This document shows positions 1-6,171 of a stretch of DNA of 6,457 nt, piece after piece. The notes beneath the pieces are model-generated. The model was given only the letters and a program-made list of their open reading frames with translations, did no database searches and was not told the origin of the DNA. A program made the position numbers and the translations under genes. Location of the stretch: NCBI GenBank assembly GCA_030604975.1, contig JAUVUV010000126.1, forward strand, positions 1 to 6,457, written 5' to 3'. Position 1 is the first letter of the stretch, and every line of letters begins with the position of its first letter. Origin of the DNA: Candidatus Glassiibacteriota bacterium. Lineage in GTDB: Bacteria > Gemmatimonadota > Glassbacteria > GWA2-58-10.

Positions 1-8
1 ATCAGCCA

Positions 9-110
9 CCGAGGGAGGGGGCGGCGGCTGTGCGACTTGGAGTCGCACAGACCGTTGTGCAAGCACAACGGCGCGTATTTCATGCGCCCGCCGCCCCCCC
101 CAGGCCTCGG
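9..110. other. GC-rich cloverleaf (four-way junction) palindromic element
   Basis: Seen directly: an outer stem pairs 9-14 (CCGAGG) with 105-110 (CCTCGG). After an internal loop it continues as an 11-bp stem, 17-27 with 88-98. Inside are three hairpins: 28-37 with 41-50 (10 bp, perfect, loop TGG); 52-59 with 64-71 (8 bp, loop CAAG); and 72-76 with 82-86 (loop ATTTC, including a G75-T83 pair). GC is 73/102, while the flanking sequence from 111 to 180 is AT-rich. No U-run follows on either strand, so it is not a simple intrinsic terminator, and it does not match tRNA geometry. It starts about 70 nt beyond the stop codon of the minus-strand phosphatase gene, so it could be in that gene's 3' region. 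The G-T pair would form G-U only in plus-strand RNA, a slight hint for that orientation. It could be a structured RNA, a palindromic repeat or non-autonomous mobile element, or a DNA structure. I do not recognise a known family. Confidence 0.55.
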
Positions 111-179
111 GGAAACATAACATCTTACTAATTTATGAATAATCCGGACTAGTTGTATCGGAGAAAACCCTTTCAGGAA

Positions 180-959
180 TCAGCGCTGAATTCTTTTTAT
201 CATGGCGGCAACCTTTTCAAAATTCTGCTGGTGCGCGAAAAGAATTGGTTCATTGATCTTCTGATTAACGTTCCATTGGGAAGGGGTGACTTCCTTGCCG
301 CTCAAGGTGCCAATCCGCATGCCCAAGGCAGCGTTGATCGCCAGGACCGCGGCAGCATCCCAGAGGTAAATCCTGCCCTGGAGCACCCCTGCAGTTAATG
401 GGCGGGCGGTCATAATGCCGTGGTAGGCAGCACTGCCCAGGGAGCGTAACTTGCCGGGAAAGGTTATCTCATAGCATCGGTGGAAATCAGAGGGCACGTA
501 AAGCACGTCCTCGGAATCCAGGACTACCGGCGGCTGAGGTTCGCAGGGCTCGCCGTTAAAGAACACGCTGCCATCCGGCCCGGTATAGTACATCTCGTCT
601 ATCACCGGCAGGTAAACCAGCCCGAAACTGGCCTTGTCGCTTTCGACCAGCCCCAGTGAAAAAGACCAGCACGGAAGGCCGCTCACGAAAGAACTCGTCC
701 CGTCCACCGGGTCCACAACCCAGCAGGGAGCCCCTTCACCGGCGCCCCCGGTCAAGCCTTCCTCCTCCCCCAGGACACCGAAACCGGGGGTAAATTCTGC
801 CAGCTTCCCGCGTACGAGCCTTTCCACCTCGCGGTCGGCCTCGGTAACATAATTCTTATCAGGTTTGCGCCAGGCACCTGCCCTGCCGAAATATTTCAAG
901 GCAACCTCTCCAGCCTCGCGCGCCAGTTGAATCACTTCATCCAGTTTAAAAATATCCAT
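180..959 (-). CDS. inositol monophosphatase family protein
   Basis: A 259-residue cytosolic metal-dependent phosphatase of the IMPase/SuhB/CysQ/HisN fold. These enzymes use Mg2+ to hydrolyse small phosphate monoesters such as inositol phosphate, 3'-phosphoadenosine phosphates or histidinol phosphate. All family motifs are visible: VTEAD at 38-42, GEEE at 64-67, the metal-binding DPVDGTSSF at 83-91, and WDAAA at 200-204 with the third metal-ligand Asp201. Length is normal for the family. The usual Gly-rich segment after WDxAA is replaced by a less typical AALGMRIG. I chose the ATG at 959, not the in-frame ATG at 989, because GAGGG lies 6 nt before it and the conserved N-terminal helix begins just after it; the upstream ATG has no good ribosome site. 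It is transcribed divergently from the Ldh_2 gene, from a strong promoter about 120 nt upstream. Substrate cannot be assigned from sequence alone. Confidence 0.93.
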   Translation of the reverse strand: MDIFKLDEVIQLAREAGEVALKYFGRAGAWRKPDKNYVTEADREVERLVRGKLAEFTPGFGVLGEEEGLTGGAGEGAPCWVVDPVDGTSSFVSGLPCWSFSLGLVESDKASFGLVYLPVIDEMYYTGPDGSVFFNGEPCEPQPPVVLDSEDVLYVPSDFHRCYEITFPGKLRSLGSAAYHGIMTARPLTAGVLQGRIYLWDAAAVLAINAALGMRIGTLSGKEVTPSQWNVNQKINEPILFAHQQNFEKVAAMIKRIQR

Positions 960-965
960 CTTTTT

Positions 966-970
966 CCCTC
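966..970 (-). promoter_or_regulatory. ribosome binding site deciding the IMPase-family start
   Basis: On the minus strand GAGGG is followed by a 6-nt A-rich spacer (AAAAAG) and then the ATG at 959. The alternative in-frame ATG at 989 is preceded by ACTGAAAAAGC, with no purine-rich anti-16S match of similar strength. This supports the shorter 259-residue product. Confidence 0.6.
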
Positions 971-1080
971 TTCCAGTCGATTTTTTCATGCTTTTTCAGT
1001 TCGTGAGAAAAAAACCGGTTCAAAGTTATCAGTCGGGAATCCACTCGCCAGAGTAAAAGTTCCTATCAAGATGAGCAGAG

Positions 1081-1109
1081 TTGAATTATAAATTTTTTCC
1101 CGTTATTTT
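1081..1109 (+). promoter_or_regulatory. candidate sigma70-type promoter for the Ldh_2 gene
   Basis: TTGAAT (1081-1086) as -35, a 17-bp spacer, and TATTTT (1104-1109) as -10. The -10 is the same hexamer as in the tRNA-Glu promoter. The predicted start near 1116 gives a leader of about 29 nt. Its -35 overlaps the -10 of the opposing promoter and its -10 overlaps that promoter's -35. It is weaker than the opposing promoter. Confidence 0.4.
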
Positions 1110-1113
1110 TCAA
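1085..1113 (-). promoter_or_regulatory. sigma70-type promoter for the IMPase-family gene
   Basis: Minus-strand -35 TTGAAA (1108-1113), a 17-bp spacer, and a perfect -10 TATAAT (1085-1090). The predicted start is near 1078, leaving a leader of about 119 nt before the ATG at 959. This is the best promoter match in the window. It overlaps a plus-strand promoter candidate for the divergent Ldh_2 gene. Confidence 0.65.
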
Positions 1114-1144
1114 CCCCTTGTAACCATTCACCAGGAGACTATCC

Positions 1145-2131
1145 ATGCCCTGTTTATCGATAGAAGAGCTTCGCAAAAAGCTGGCAGCGCTTTTCACCGG
1201 AGCCGGGCTGGGCGAGCGGGACACAGGAATTTTAGTGGAAATAATTCTGGATGCCGAGTCTTCCGGACGCCGCACCCACGGGCTGATTCGCGTGCGGCCG
1301 ATGCTGGCCCACCTGGCCACCAGGGGCCACCGTCCGGGGAAATGGCTGCAAGAGGACGCTTGCAGCGCATTGTACGACAGCCTCGGTGGGCTGGGGTATC
1401 TGACCTCACATGCCTGTGCGGCCAAAGCGATAGAACTTCTTTCGAAATCGCCCTTTGCTGTGGTCGGAGCCTGCGGGGCGACCCATACGGGTCCAATCGG
1501 TTATTTCGCCAGGATGCTGGCCCAAAAAGGGTATATCGGTATCCTTTTTGCCAACTGCTCGCCCATGGCCGCGCCATTTGGAGCCAAAGAGCCGGTGCTC
1601 GGCACCAACCCAATCACGATAGGCCTGCCTTTTGAGCCTGAGCCTATAATAGTGGACCTGGCGACTACCGCCACCACGTACGGTGAATGCCGGGTTGCCA
1701 TTGCCGAGGGACGAATGTTGCCGCAAGGCGCAGCCCTGGACAGCCGGGGAAACCAAACTACCGATCCGCGTGAGGCGCTGGCGGGAGGCTGCCTGCTCCC
1801 GTTCGCCGCACACAAGGGGTATGCCCTGGCGCTGGCAGTACAGATCTTGAGCTCGGCTCTTACCGGAGCCTCGGCTGTGCCAGAGCCGGCAACGGATTAC
1901 GCTCTGAGTGTGATTGCCCTGCGCCGGGATATCCTGGTCAGGGCCGGGCGCTACGACTCTATCACAGGCAACGTGCTCCGCGCGGTCAAGGCCGCTGCTC
2001 CCGCTGTTCCGGGAGAGCCCGTGCTTATCCCCGGCGAAAGATCTGCGGCAAACCGGCAGCGAGCACGTCGGGAGGGTATCGAGATAACCGATCAGCTTTG
2101 CGAGGAACTTTTCGGGCAAGACCCGGTGTGA
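1145..2131 (+). CDS. malate/L-lactate dehydrogenase family (Ldh_2) oxidoreductase
   Basis: A 328-residue cytosolic NAD(P)-dependent 2-hydroxyacid dehydrogenase of the Ldh_2 family, which includes malate, sulfolactate, ureidoglycolate and related dehydrogenases and is unrelated to classical LDH/MDH. Visible landmarks: AESSGRRTHG at 37-46 with His45, then Arg49; THTGPIGYFA at 113-122 with His114; GTNPITIGLP at 153-162; DLATTATTYGE at 171-181, the usual D-A-T-S nucleotide-binding stretch; TTDPREAL at 205-212; AHKGYALAL at 222-230; and IPGERS near the C-terminus at 295-300. Length is close to the family norm and the gene looks intact. The family's common S-H-G and N-S-H motifs read T-H-G and A-T-H here, so substrate is uncertain. 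AGGAG lies 7 nt before the ATG at 1145, which fixes the start. No terminator is visible between its stop and the tRNA, so transcripts may read through to the terminator at 2308-2341. Confidence 0.92.
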   Translation: MPCLSIEELRKKLAALFTGAGLGERDTGILVEIILDAESSGRRTHGLIRVRPMLAHLATRGHRPGKWLQEDACSALYDSLGGLGYLTSHACAAKAIELLSKSPFAVVGACGATHTGPIGYFARMLAQKGYIGILFANCSPMAAPFGAKEPVLGTNPITIGLPFEPEPIIVDLATTATTYGECRVAIAEGRMLPQGAALDSRGNQTTDPREALAGGCLLPFAAHKGYALALAVQILSSALTGASAVPEPATDYALSVIALRRDILVRAGRYDSITGNVLRAVKAAAPAVPGEPVLIPGERSAANRQRARREGIEITDQLCEELFGQDPV

Positions 2132-2180
2132 TAATCCCTGACTGCTATGGCTCTTAGAGAACCGCTCTTCAGTTATGGCC

Positions 2181-2209
2181 TTGACACAAAATCGTTAAGA
2201 GTTTATTTT
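2181..2209 (+). promoter_or_regulatory. sigma70-type promoter of tRNA-Glu
   Basis: A perfect -35 TTGACA (2181-2186), a 17-bp spacer, and -10 TATTTT (2204-2209). The predicted start near 2216 is about 13 nt before the mature 5' end of the tRNA. Position and spacing fit a dedicated promoter for a single tRNA gene. Confidence 0.75.
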
Positions 2210-2228
2210 AAGCTGCCTCGAAATCAGC

Positions 2229-2304
2229 GTCCCCATCGTCTAGAGGCCTAGGACTCCGCCCTTTCACGGCGGCAACAGGGGTTCGATTCCCCTTGGGGAC
2301 GCCA
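2229..2304 (+). tRNA. tRNA-Glu (anticodon TTC)
   Basis: A complete cloverleaf. The 7-bp acceptor stem pairs 2229-2235 (GTCCCCA) with 2294-2300 (TGGGGAC). The anticodon stem CCGCC/GGCGG (2256-2260 and 2268-2272) encloses loop CTTTCAC with anticodon TTC at 2263-2265, reading GAA and GAG. The T arm is AGGGG-TTCGATT-CCCCT (2277-2293). The discriminator G at 2301 is followed by a genomically encoded CCA (2302-2304). A single stand-alone unit with its own promoter and terminator. Besides translation, tRNA-Glu can feed tetrapyrrole (and hence B12) synthesis through glutamyl-tRNA reductase in organisms using the C5 route; that route is not shown in this window. Confidence 0.97.
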
Positions 2305-2307
2305 AGA

Positions 2308-2341
2308 TATAAAACCCGGCCTGAAAAGGCCGGGTTTTATA
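2308..2341 (+). terminator. bidirectional intrinsic terminator after tRNA-Glu
   Basis: A perfect 15-bp inverted repeat, 2308-2322 with 2327-2341, with a GAAA tetraloop. The core ACCCGGCCT/AGGCCGGGT is flanked by A4 on the left and T4 on the right, so it can terminate in both directions. It starts 4 nt after the encoded CCA and lies 44 nt beyond the stop of the convergent gene at 2385, so it probably serves both. Confidence 0.9.
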
Positions 2342-2384
2342 ATATATTTATACTGGAAAAACGGTAATCGCCTGCCAAAAAAAT

Positions 2385-2972
2385 TCATTCACCAAAGCTG
2401 AGCATGATCTCTCTCAGGGGCACAAGATCGCTTTCAGGCATCCGCTTGGCTTTCAGGAACAATTCCATCACCGCGCCGAAATCGCCGCGTATCCTGCCGC
2501 AACCCTTGAAAGTGTAAGGGTGAAGGGGCGCGTATCCGCCACTTCTGCTTTCACCTTCCGGGTGTGTTTCTTCCTGGGGTTCGTATCCCTCGAGCTTCAC
2601 ACCCGTCGGGAGGTTTTCTAATATCTGCTTGACATTCTTTGCCGCTTCGCGGTTGCTGATATCGAAAGAAAAATCGAAGTGGGCCTCCTTGATCGGTCGT
2701 TCGTTCTTTATCTCGAGTCCGATCGCGGGCCTGGTTTTTTCGACCGCCTTCCTGAACCTTTCGAGAACATCGTTTTCAAGGCAGAGGTGCACGTAATTAT
2801 CCATTTCCAGGGCTTCTTTTACGAGTTCGGCCAGAGTATCGCGCCTGATCCCGCTTTTCCTGTGGAAAAAATAGCCGAATTCAGTTTCACTGCCGCATCT
2901 GAAGCCCATGAGAAATCCTTTTACCAGTGCGAATGGTCCGGCAATAACAAGCTCGGTGTAGGCTTTCTCCAT
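2385..2972 (-). CDS. uncharacterised 195-residue protein
   Basis: I do not recognise the family. The product is soluble, with no signal peptide or membrane segment. The N-terminal part (about 1-90) begins with a beta-strand-like TELVIAG and a segment FALVKGFLMGFRCG, then a charged helical stretch (about 45-80) ending in VEKTRPAIGLEI. A second half begins with HFDFSFDIS (98-106), a helix, and a Pro/Glu-rich linker (131-142). It closes with HPYTFKGCGRIRGDF (151-165) and a final helix. The alternation suggests a two-lobed alpha/beta protein; this is inference. The start at 2972 is set by GGAGGT 5 nt upstream. The longer in-frame ATG at 3062 would sit on the -35 of the likely promoter and has no ribosome site. 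Transcribed as a single gene, convergent with tRNA-Glu and sharing its terminator. Confidence 0.85.
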   Translation of the reverse strand: MEKAYTELVIAGPFALVKGFLMGFRCGSETEFGYFFHRKSGIRRDTLAELVKEALEMDNYVHLCLENDVLERFRKAVEKTRPAIGLEIKNERPIKEAHFDFSFDISNREAAKNVKQILENLPTGVKLEGYEPQEETHPEGESRSGGYAPLHPYTFKGCGRIRGDFGAVMELFLKAKRMPESDLVPLREIMLSFGE

Positions 2973-2977
2973 TGCAA

Positions 2978-2982
2978 CCTCC
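2978..2982 (-). promoter_or_regulatory. strong ribosome binding site of the 195-residue protein gene
   Basis: GGAGG (extended to GGAGGT) lies 5 nt before the ATG at 2972. It is the best Shine-Dalgarno match in the window and decides between this start and the in-frame ATG at 3062. Confidence 0.7.
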
Positions 2983-3032
2983 AGCTTCAGGTAAACCGGT
3001 TGCCCGGAATGTTTAAGGATTCTACATATTAA

Positions 3033-3062
3033 TTTATAGCTCATGGTGCAGAAAAAATCCAA
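3033..3062 (-). promoter_or_regulatory. candidate promoter of the 195-residue protein gene
   Basis: Minus-strand -35 TTGGAT (3057-3062), an 18-bp spacer, and -10 TATAAA (3033-3038). The predicted start near 3026 gives a leader of about 54 nt. The -35 is weak. A TTGACA further upstream (minus strand, near 3096-3101) lacks a well-placed -10. Confidence 0.35.
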
Positions 3063-3112
3063 TGTTTAGTGAAATGTTTTTTACTCCAGGCGTGGATGTC
3101 AAAAAGCCAAGG

Positions 3113-3250
3113 CTATTCCTGATCGTTTGCCCGCCCTTTCTCCAAAACCGCGATGTATTGCAAAACCCAGCCGCGGCTTGAGCTTTTAAATCCCGGAATC
3201 ATGCGGTAAAATTCTATCCAGAGTGCTTTTCCCGCCGAGAGTACCACCAC
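3113..3250 (-). pseudogene. possible remnant of a gene C-terminus (45 codons)
   Basis: A minus-strand frame stays open from the nrdJ terminator to a TAG at 3113-3115. Its translation looks protein-like, with segments such as ALWIEFYRMIPGF and GWVLQYIAVLEKGRAND. Neither the GTG at 3250 nor the internal ATG has a ribosome site, and the frame enters the terminator stem upstream. It could therefore be the decayed end of a lost gene, or chance. I do not assign a family. Confidence 0.18.
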
Positions 3251-3252
3251 GC

Positions 3253-3290
3253 AAAAGGGGCTACAAACACAAATGTTTGTAGCCCCTTTT
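3253..3290 (-). terminator. intrinsic terminator of nrdJ
   Basis: A perfect 16-bp inverted repeat, 3253-3268 with 3275-3290, extendable by one A-T pair to leave a CAAA loop. The stem has A4 on one side and T4-5 on the other, so it works on paper in both directions. It starts 30 nt past the nrdJ stop codon and separates nrdJ from the next minus-strand gene. Confidence 0.87.
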
Positions 3291-3319
3291 TATTTCCTTA
3301 ATACAATTTCCGCGCAGGA

Positions 3320-6148
3320 TTAACTGCACCCGGAGGTCTCTCCGCAGGAGGGACAGGTGTAGCAGTTCCCCCGGCGCTCCATCAACGTGCCGCAGTTATC
3401 GCAGCTCGGGGCGTCACTCATCCTGTCGAACTCAATTTGGTTGGAATCCGGCGAATCGCTCCCTGTCGTTGCTACGGGCGATTTCGGCTTGCTTAACTCC
3501 TCGATCACCTCTCCCGGAGATTTGAGATTTTTGATACCGATCATTTCCTGTTTTTCCGGGCTCAGGAATCCGATGGACAGCCAGCGGAATATATAGTCCA
3601 CGATTGATTTCGCCATCGGGATCTGCCTGTTCTTGGTCATTCCGCTTGGCTCAAAGCGCATGTGAGTCATCTTGTCGACCAGCACCTCGAGCGGAGCGCC
3701 GTACTGCAAGGCGATGCTGGTTACAATGCCGAAAGAATCCAGTAGGCCGGAGAGAATCGAGCCCTCCTTGTGCATCAGAATGAATATCTCACCCAGAGTG
3801 CCGTTATCGTAGCAGCCTGCGGTGACATAGCCCTCGTGGCCGGCAATATCGAACTTGTGGGTAATCGCCCTGCGGGTGGCAGGAAGTCTTTTTCTTTTCG
3901 GCACGGTCTCCACCTCGGTAGGAGCGCTCGCTTTGCTTGTCCCCTTTCCTTTCAGCGGCTGGCTCCTTTTGCACCCGTCGCGGTAGATCGCCAGTGATTT
4001 GAGCCCCATTTTCCAGGCATCGAAATACATCTTTTCGATATCCTCAACTGTTGAGTTATGGGGCATGTTCGCGGTTTTGGAGATCGCGCCGGAGAGAAAC
4101 GGCTGAACAACAGCCATCATTTTCAGATGCGCTTCCGGATTCAGGGTTGTCAGCTCTCCCGGCTTGCCGAGAGAGGTGGCAAATACCTTTTTCCGCTCAT
4201 CCGGCAGGTCGAAATCCTCGAGATTGCCATGCTCGAAAATATGCTCTTCCGCCGCCCTGATAGTCTTCTCATCCAGACCCATCTTTTTCATGCTCTGTCG
4301 CACGAGTGTATTGACCAGGGTAAGTACGCTACCGTCAACGAGGTGCTTGTACTTGATCAGGGACAGCTCAGGCTCCACCCCGGTGGTCACTGCATCCATA
4401 AAAAAGCTGATTGTTCCGGTGGGAGCAAGCAGGGTGACCTGGGAGTTCCGGAACCCGTTTTTGTAGATTTTTTCGCAACAGATACGTTCCCAACTGGCCC
4501 GCGCCTGCCTGAGGATCTCGTCGAAAAGTACGGGCGGTTCACCCTTGACTTTCAGATTTACCAGTGCCGCCCGGTGCTTGTCCAGCACCCGGTTCATCGG
4601 CTTTTCGTTAAGCTTGTAAGCAGCAAATGGTCTCACGCGCTCTGTGATCCATCCGCTGGCTTCATAGGCAAACCCGTGCATCAGCGCGGTGATCGCACCG
4701 GCAATGGCGCGGCCCTGTTCCGAGTCGTAAGGCAGGTTCTGTACCATCAGCAGTGCGCCGAGATTGGTATATCCGAGTCCCAGCGGCCTGAAATCCTGGG
4801 AATTACGTGTAATTTCGGCGGTGGGGTACTCGGCGAAACCGCAAAGTATCTCCTGGGCCAGAATCATCAAGCGCACCGTGTGGGCGAATTCCTTGACCTT
4901 GAAACCATTCTCATCCACATATTTCAGCAGGTTGATCGAAGCCAGGTTGCAGGCGCTGTCATCAAGGAAAACATATTCGCTGCACGGGTTAGAGGAATTG
5001 ATCCTGCCGGAGTTGGGACAGGTGTGCCAGTCATTGGTGGTTGTGTCGAACTGAATGCCCGGGTCCCCGGTGATCCAGGCCGCTTCCGCCATCTTACGTA
5101 ACAGTTTGCGGGCCTCCAACTCCTTGGCAACTTTACCGGAGACGATCTCTTTCAACTGCCACTTTTCGTTTTTCTCCACAGCCTGCATGAACTCATCAGT
5201 AACCCGCACAGAGTTATTTGCGTTCTGATAGGAGACCGTGGAGTAGGCTTCCCCGACAATAGAACCGTCGTAACCGGCATCGATCAGTGCCTGAGCTTTT
5301 TTCTCTTCCAACACTTTGCAGTCGATAAACCTTTCGATATCCGGGTGGTCGACATTGAGCACGCACATCCTGGCCGCGCGGCGGCTCTTACCTCCGCTTT
5401 TGATCGCCCCGGCGTTGGCATCAAGAACTTTCATGAAACTCAGTGGGCCGCTTGCGGTACCACCAGTGGACAGCGGTTCGCCCTCAGAGCGCAGGGTGCT
5501 GTAATTGACACCCGAGCCGCTGCCCCATTTGAAAATCATCCCCTCGGTGACAATCAGCCGGCTGATATCGGCCATATCATCCTTGACCGAATTTATAAAA
5601 CAGGCAGAGGCCTGAGGCCTTTCGCCGGGTACGCCGATATTGAAAAGAACCGGGCTGTTGAAACAGGCGCGCTGATCGAGCATGACGTATTTCAATTCAT
5701 CGCGAAAAGTCTCACTCTCGGCTTCATCGACAAAATAGCCCTCTTTATCTCCCTCGACAGTGATCGTGTCCACTATCCTGTCGATTAACTGCTTGAGGCT
5801 TTTCTCCTCGTAACTTTTCGACCTCTTGAAATACTTGCTTGCTGTAATCTTGCAGGCGGTTTCCGACCAGTTCGAGGGAAATTCAAGCTCATCACCCTCG
5901 TAGACCACTTTATTCTTAACATGGTCGACCATTTTGATCGAATGCTTCGACCAGGAGACCAGGGAATAAACGTCCCGGTCCGGCTCGGTAAAAACACGCT
6001 CCATGTTGAACGGAAAGCGATAAGTTACTTGCCGGCCCTCATTTCCCTCCACAGGTTTCTTCTCCTGCCTGATTTTCCCCAGGCGGTTGCCCCCCCGGTA
6101 ATCCGCCATAGCTCCGCCCGTTCTTTTTCCGGTTTCTTCGATCAGCAT
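3320..6148 (-). CDS. nrdJ: adenosylcobalamin-dependent (class II) ribonucleoside-diphosphate reductase
   Basis: Cytosolic enzyme of 942 residues that reduces ribonucleotides to deoxyribonucleotides using a thiyl radical made from adenosylcobalamin, with no oxygen needed. The N-terminal section (about 60-170) is typical of long NrdJ proteins. The catalytic barrel shows SACF with Cys183 (redox pair), NPCSE at 387-391 with the thiyl Cys389 and acid-base Asn387/Glu391, the partner Cys400, and the PTGTI loop at 576-580. IYRDGCKRSQPL at 721-732 is family-typical. A TSCPD domain (about 760-865) and a linker precede a C-terminal zinc-ribbon-like tail, CxxC at 916-919 and 932-935, with extra Cys929 and Cys941 that may relay electrons to the active site. 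No N-terminal ATP cone is evident. The start at 6148 has GAGGT 5 nt upstream; the next ATG (6109) has poorer spacing. Regulated by the NrdR boxes upstream. Full length and intact. Confidence 0.97.
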   Translation of the reverse strand: MLIEETGKRTGGAMADYRGGNRLGKIRQEKKPVEGNEGRQVTYRFPFNMERVFTEPDRDVYSLVSWSKHSIKMVDHVKNKVVYEGDELEFPSNWSETACKITASKYFKRSKSYEEKSLKQLIDRIVDTITVEGDKEGYFVDEAESETFRDELKYVMLDQRACFNSPVLFNIGVPGERPQASACFINSVKDDMADISRLIVTEGMIFKWGSGSGVNYSTLRSEGEPLSTGGTASGPLSFMKVLDANAGAIKSGGKSRRAARMCVLNVDHPDIERFIDCKVLEEKKAQALIDAGYDGSIVGEAYSTVSYQNANNSVRVTDEFMQAVEKNEKWQLKEIVSGKVAKELEARKLLRKMAEAAWITGDPGIQFDTTTNDWHTCPNSGRINSSNPCSEYVFLDDSACNLASINLLKYVDENGFKVKEFAHTVRLMILAQEILCGFAEYPTAEITRNSQDFRPLGLGYTNLGALLMVQNLPYDSEQGRAIAGAITALMHGFAYEASGWITERVRPFAAYKLNEKPMNRVLDKHRAALVNLKVKGEPPVLFDEILRQARASWERICCEKIYKNGFRNSQVTLLAPTGTISFFMDAVTTGVEPELSLIKYKHLVDGSVLTLVNTLVRQSMKKMGLDEKTIRAAEEHIFEHGNLEDFDLPDERKKVFATSLGKPGELTTLNPEAHLKMMAVVQPFLSGAISKTANMPHNSTVEDIEKMYFDAWKMGLKSLAIYRDGCKRSQPLKGKGTSKASAPTEVETVPKRKRLPATRRAITHKFDIAGHEGYVTAGCYDNGTLGEIFILMHKEGSILSGLLDSFGIVTSIALQYGAPLEVLVDKMTHMRFEPSGMTKNRQIPMAKSIVDYIFRWLSIGFLSPEKQEMIGIKNLKSPGEVIEELSKPKSPVATTGSDSPDSNQIEFDRMSDAPSCDNCGTLMERRGNCYTCPSCGETSGCS

Positions 6149-6171
6149 AGACTACCTCTTTTTGAATAGAA

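Larger units (their letters stand above)
2973..3319. other. 347-bp intergenic region between nrdJ and the unknown gene
   Basis: From right to left it holds the nrdJ terminator (3253-3290), a short open minus-strand frame that may be a gene remnant (3113-3250), and the candidate promoter (3033-3062) and ribosome site (2978-2982) of the 195-residue protein gene. A 39-codon plus-strand frame from 3062 to 3181 has no ribosome site and I do not call it. I see no repeat or structured RNA other than the terminator. Confidence 0.6.

Noticed and set aside
9..110. Reading the cloverleaf as a tRNA or an intrinsic terminator
   Set aside because: The first arm has a 10-bp stem with a 3-nt loop, no anticodon or T-loop consensus exists, and no U-run follows on either strand.
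1081..1635. 184-codon plus-strand frame overlapping the Ldh_2 start in another frame
   Set aside because: Arg- and Gly-rich composition typical of an out-of-frame reading; it begins within the promoter region and lacks a ribosome site.
1406..2119. 237-codon minus-strand frame opposite the Ldh_2 gene
   Set aside because: Shadow of an intact Ldh_2 gene that carries all family motifs; the antisense translation is low-complexity and Arg/Cys/Gly-rich.
3062..3181. 39-codon plus-strand frame
   Set aside because: No ribosome site or promoter, and no recognisable composition; it overlaps the candidate promoter of the minus-strand gene.
4058..5101. 347-codon open frame on the plus strand inside nrdJ
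   Set aside because: It lies antisense to the clearly real nrdJ catalytic region, has no recognisable domain or ribosome site, and its length is explained by the codon bias of the gene on the other strand.
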